From contig CM021320.1 in NCBI GenBank assembly GCA_010645155.1, forward strand, positions 10,291,188 to 10,355,187: 64,000 nt of DNA. Reading direction: 5' to 3'. Shown here piece by piece: positions 59,974 to 64,000 of the stretch; position 1 is the stretch's first letter, and each line of letters begins with the position of its first letter. Under the pieces are notes generated by a model. The model saw only the letters and a program-made list of their open reading frames with translations, did no database searches and was not told the DNA's origin. This DNA is from Tigriopus japonicus (taxonomy: Eukaryota; Arthropoda; Copepoda; Harpacticoida; Harpacticidae). The position numbers and the translations under genes are program-made.

Positions 59974-61219
59974 AACAAAAATTGGCTTTAGTCAGACATC
60001 AGTTTTAATGAGCAATTAGTGATTCTTTACATTCATTCAGGAGTTGTTTCCAAAGATGTTCATTTCAACAACATGCAGATTTCGATTTCATTTTGATACA
60101 ACATAAAGAGAAACGGAGATTAAAGTGACTGTGTTTCCATTCAGAATTTATATTTTCCTATCATTGAGTAAAGAACCACACTGAACGGTAAATGTTTTGT
60201 GAAGGCTTACGAAAACTAACCAACGACTAAGCCAATCTAAGAGTTTAGGCTTGTAAAAGAGCAAAATTAGTCAAAAATGGTTTGGCACCAGACGTAAAAA
60301 AATGCAATCATCTTGGCACGTTGTGAAGGTTTGCAAACCTTCATAGGAAAAAGACCCCTTTTTCCCCAAAACTTATCAACTGGAAAAGAAGATTTACTGA
60401 AGAAAATAGAAATAATCTTGCGATAAGAAAGCCAAAAATATAATTGCATGGCGAACGATTCTTTCCAAATTCTTTGCATTAGAATTCTGATCTAATTAAA
60501 GTGTTGTAATGTAAAACTGGACCTAGTTACACCAAAAAACAACATTTAAACTTCGACCGAAAGCATCTTTGGTCTTTCACTTGTTTTAACAGTAATTAAT
60601 TGTCCCGGTTTCTCAATCAAGGGGGAACAAAAATGAAGAAATCAAATAATCAAAAAATGATCAACTAGTTATGACTCCTCATTCATCAGAGACTAGGTCA
60701 CCAACTTTAAAATGCCCCTTTAACTCAAAATGCTAAAATTACAATGTATCTTTTGTGCTTTGTGTGTCTCTGTTTAAAACTCCATCCAGCAATGTGGAGT
60801 GAAAGAAATAGAGCGCGACTTACATTGTTGCTAAATCAGCTTGATAAAAACATGGTTCTTTCCTTGACTACAAATTGTTACAACCTTCAACAGTTTTCTT
60901 TTGGTAAGAAGTGTTTCAACAGGATACATTTTGTTCGTTTTGTTTAGTCTTGTACTTTATCGATGCGAATCAAAGCGAGAAACTACTCGCAGCTTTGGCG
61001 TATTTGACGCACCTCCAGAGAAATGCCAATGTAAATGTAATCTTTCCCAGTAGTACTATCCGCCTCTAGGTGTAAGATGGTTGGTGGTGCAGTAACGGTC
61101 ATGGATGGTTTCCTTCCGAAGGGATTTGTGTTCTGTCGTCAGTTCAACGTCTGGTGTCATTCAGGTCACACAGGAACTCGTTGGGTGTGGTAGTGATTTC
61201 TTGGTCTCTCTCGTGCAAT
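59974..61219. other. Spacer between the KLHL10-like gene and the right-edge gene
   Basis: A possible poly(A) signal ATTAAA lies at 60119-60124. Short open frames at 60267-60479 and 60744-60947 lack coding character. The promoter of the right-edge gene must lie near its end, but no TATA box is evident. Confidence 0.4.
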
Positions 61220-64000
61220 ATGAAAATTTTGTGGTTTCTTTGCTTAGCTTTGGCCGTTGGTAAGTGTTTGATTCTCCTACTTTTCGTAAAAGCATTAAAT
61301 GGTCTCATTTCCAGCATGCACTTTCAAAGGATAAAAGTAAACTAGAAATATTCTGATCCATACAGAAACAATATTCTTTTTTTTCATTTGGATATGTGTA
61401 ATGTTTACAGCTCACAAATAGTGTTACTCGATAAAGTGTCCAACGTACAGAAAACTCGCCTAGAGCGAAAATATACTATATTACACAAGCAGATTGTACC
61501 AAGAGCTCAAATTTTCATGAATTCAAAAGATTAAATTGCGCAAAGCACGACTTGACACCCTTTGGTTTTCGTCAGTGTGAATTATGCAAACAACTCTTTT
61601 TTTAGCTGATGCAGTGGTGCCGCTTGAAAATCGGAAAACAAAGCGGAAACGGAAAATCAAGATCCCACGCAAGATTCAGCTGGATGACCAAATCAGTTTA
61701 GACTCGACTCTGAAAACCTTGCTCCGTCCTCAACAAGTGTCCACTTCATACCAAGTTGCCGAGGATGAAGCCTCATCAACCATCCAGTACCACCCTGCAT
61801 TGTCCAATTATGGCCTTGGAACCCTAAAAGCCAAGGTTCGACGGGATGACATCATCGCTCCAGGTGCAAAATCTGCAGGTACATAGACCTTTTTTTCTAG
61901 TCTAATTATTAGACCAATTGAAAGGGGTGTAACAATACTTGTCGTGGACACGGATCTAGGGCATTTTTAGCCCCGATCTCCATTGGATTGTGACATTGTC
62001 GCTCCTTTGTTCTGTTTGTATGTCCGTAATCAAGAGACGGAGGTTGTTAAAACATGGCAAGTGAATAGGAGCGAGATTCCAGACGATGCTACTACATACA
62101 CCTGAAAGCTTGGGATGTGTTCTAATTCGTTTCGCAACAAGTCACGGGCCACACCTAAAGTTTCTTCAGGAAGTGAAGTCCTTAAGTCTGAAAAGATTGG
62201 TGTGAGGAATGACGAGACATTTCCTTTTCACTTACTAGGCTTTCCCTTCCTCATTACAGATCCTCTTAGTACCACAACCAATCGAGCACCATTTGACAGT
62301 CTTCCTCACCGATATACAAATGACCCGATTTCTTATCATGCCCTCAACACTTTCATAGCGACTGAAGCCAATACCAAACCACCCTTGCGGTTTGCTCAAC
62401 CAAGTTCAACAACAACGACGACAACAACAACAATTACAACAACAACCACTGCTTCAACTACAACGACCACAGAAACAACAAGTACCAACCCCTCCACGGT
62501 AATTAGTCCAATTTTTAAGAAATGAGATCGACCTTTGTAAGAGAAATTGTCATCGACTTTATCAATTGGATATGCTCCAAGGTCATCCAATTGTCGTCCA
62601 ATATCAGAAAAGTGGCTCGTAAAAATAAATGTTATTCCTAATGGAAAAGTCAAAGCGCGGAACAGTGATCGAAGACCTTGACATTGCCCGGGGCTCTGTT
62701 TAATTCGCTCACTGATTTCTACCGCGACTAACAACACACTTACACCTCGCTCCCGCCATGACTGAACAAAAGATTCGTCTTTCTCTCTTTCCCTGAATCG
62801 GGAGGCGGTGTTGAGATCATCAGACCTGATGCAATCCTTTGGCATTAAAATCACTGTTCTTAGTTCAAGGTCTGAAGATGATTCCATGGAATTGGTGGCT
62901 AACAGTATCCATTCATGCATTTAGCCAGCCAGCACGCCATATGCAAGCAAAAGAACTGTTTCAAATGGATCATTTGATTCACATTGCCGTTTTAGTCTCA
63001 CTTTGTTCCGGTCAATTTTAGTTAATTGCGCCTCAAAGTGTAAAACACTTTCAACAACCATTTTCAAATTTTAGGCAGAAAATGCGTTTGAATATGAATA
63101 TGTTTACGAAGATGATGGCGATTCCGTAACGGGTAATGTTGAACAAGAATATGAGGAAGAGGAATCCGAGCCGGACATTGTCAAGAAAGAGGTCAAATCA
63201 ATTGACAATACTATTACTCAAACTGAAGTCGATTTCAAGCCATCGTATAGAGAAGGCTTTCATCCATCAAGACCCGGACCTGTCTATTCCCAGCCGCGGA
63301 AACCTAACCCAGTGGCCACCCAACCCTATCAAAATTCTTTTGGCGTGGCTGTAGATTTTGCGGGGTTTTCTCACGAGAATCCCTTGCTGACTTACTACAA
63401 GCCATTTCCAACAAGCGAGCCCACTTTTAAACGGGAAATTGTTCCTGATCACATCTTGGAGGATTCAAAAAATATCTACCAAAATCAGTGGACGATATCG
63501 GGCAAAGTCAAGAAACCATTAGTTGACGTGACCAAGGAAAAGGTCAAATTTTACGAACAATCAACTCCATTTGACCCCACCATTGATTCCGTATACTCGC
63601 CACAAGACTTTGTTGAACCCGTTACAGAGTCGAGAGTTTCCCACGGAGAAATATCGGAATCTCATCAGTCGGGAAAAGTAACTACGTTACATCAACAGCA
63701 CTTTAATACAGAGTATTCTGCTACAGAACCATCAGCTTCACTTCTCCTTCTGGCTCCATCTGGTCCAAGAGTTCCTATCCTCTCGAAAATTACCCACGAT
63801 ATTAGAGACATGCTCACCAACATGATTCATCGGCAACCTCAAGAGAGACCGGATTCGATAGAGGTCGATAGAGCTCCAGAGCCTCCACTCATGCACAGAA
63901 TCCGCGGGGCATTGCACAAAATGATGGGCAACCAATTCGGGGACCGCCAATTCGATGGATTTGACTTTATTCCATTGGTTGTTGTTCTAGTTGGCGCTGG
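61220..64000 (+). CDS. Unknown secreted or membrane-anchored Thr-rich protein, 3' partial
   Basis: Four exons, join(61220..61259,61606..61878,62260..62498,63075..64000), join in frame and remain open at the window edge, giving about 492 residues so far. Exon 1 encodes only a signal peptide (MKILWFLCLALAVG). Exon 2 is basic (NRKTKRKRKIKIPRK), with possible furin-type sites and a later KVRR. Exon 3 ends in a mucin-like Thr run (more than 20 Thr, coded by ACA/ACG/ACT repeats), a likely O-glycosylation zone. Exon 4 has an acidic stretch (EYEYVYEDDGD…EEEESEPD), is Pro/Ser-rich, and ends in a hydrophobic start (FDFIPLVVVLVGAG) that could open a transmembrane helix. The last exon has no stop in the window, so stop-to-stop ORF lists miss it. 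I recognise no family. Splice sites: G|GTAAGT, AG|CTGAT, G|GTACAT, CAG|ATCC, ACG|GTAATT, TTAG|GCAG. Confidence 0.7.
62407..62484 (+). repeat. (ACA)n-like coding trinucleotide tract
   Basis: Imperfect ACA/ACG/ACT repeats encoding the poly-Thr region of the right-edge gene. Complementary frames give artificial poly-Val open frames on the minus strand. Confidence 0.85.

Noticed and set aside
62396..62920. 174-codon minus-strand frame with a poly-Val end
   Set aside because: Mirror of the ACA-type Thr tract of the plus-strand gene; no independent evidence.
1..64000. CRISPR array, bacterial operon or endogenous viral element
   Set aside because: No regularly spaced palindromic repeats, no clustered unspliced genes with ribosome-binding sites and no viral structural or replicase genes; the only reverse transcriptase is of non-LTR type.

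Overview
This is a stretch of an animal nuclear genome, most likely an arthropod and plausibly a crustacean such as a copepod. Genes have GT-AG introns: many are tiny (58-80 bp) and two are giant (9-10 kb). Coding exons are richer in G+C than the AT-rich surroundings. Predicted proteins match conserved metazoan single-copy genes: TMX2, Greatwall/MASTL kinase, COX6C, leishmanolysin-like peptidase/invadolysin, LST2/ZFYVE28 and a KLHL10-like BTB-Kelch protein. The phylum assignment is inference, since no species marker is present. I could run no searches; homology calls rest on recognising motifs and on reading exons by eye.

Layout. 0-4.9 kb: a two-exon gene for a small secreted, neuropeptide-like precursor, with a truncated hAT-type MITE before it and a mariner-type MITE after it. 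4.9-9.7 kb: TMX2 (minus) and Greatwall (plus), head to head across about 490 bp. 10.2-10.6 kb: COX6C (minus). 12.86-39.85 kb: a leishmanolysin-like metallopeptidase gene of ten coding exons covering 27 kb; its first two introns (10.1 and 9.1 kb) hold MITEs and otherwise unremarkable sequence. 40.46-45.28 kb: LST2 on the opposite strand, tail to tail with the peptidase gene, the two poly(A) signals lying about 40 bp apart. 45.3-57.9 kb: a gene-poor, repeat-rich block with a short palindromic MITE, a decayed non-LTR retrotransposon that itself carries a nested insertion, two long imperfect hairpins, a 2-kb hAT-like composite with an N in it, and a 13-bp minisatellite. 57.9-60 kb: an intronless KLHL10-like gene with a very acidic tail. 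61.2 kb to the end: the first four exons of an unrecognised secreted or membrane-anchored, threonine-rich protein that runs off the window.

The protein-coding genes do not form one pathway. They cover ER redox/folding (TMX2), mitotic entry (Greatwall), respiration (COX6C), zinc proteolysis linked to cell migration and division (invadolysin), endosomal control of EGFR signalling (LST2) and a Cullin-3 adaptor (KLHL10-like). No CRISPR array, operon, rRNA or convincing tRNA was seen. The most unusual material is the chain of fold-back elements at 52-57 kb, the unknown peptide precursor at 1.7-2.1 kb and the unknown Thr-rich gene at the right edge.
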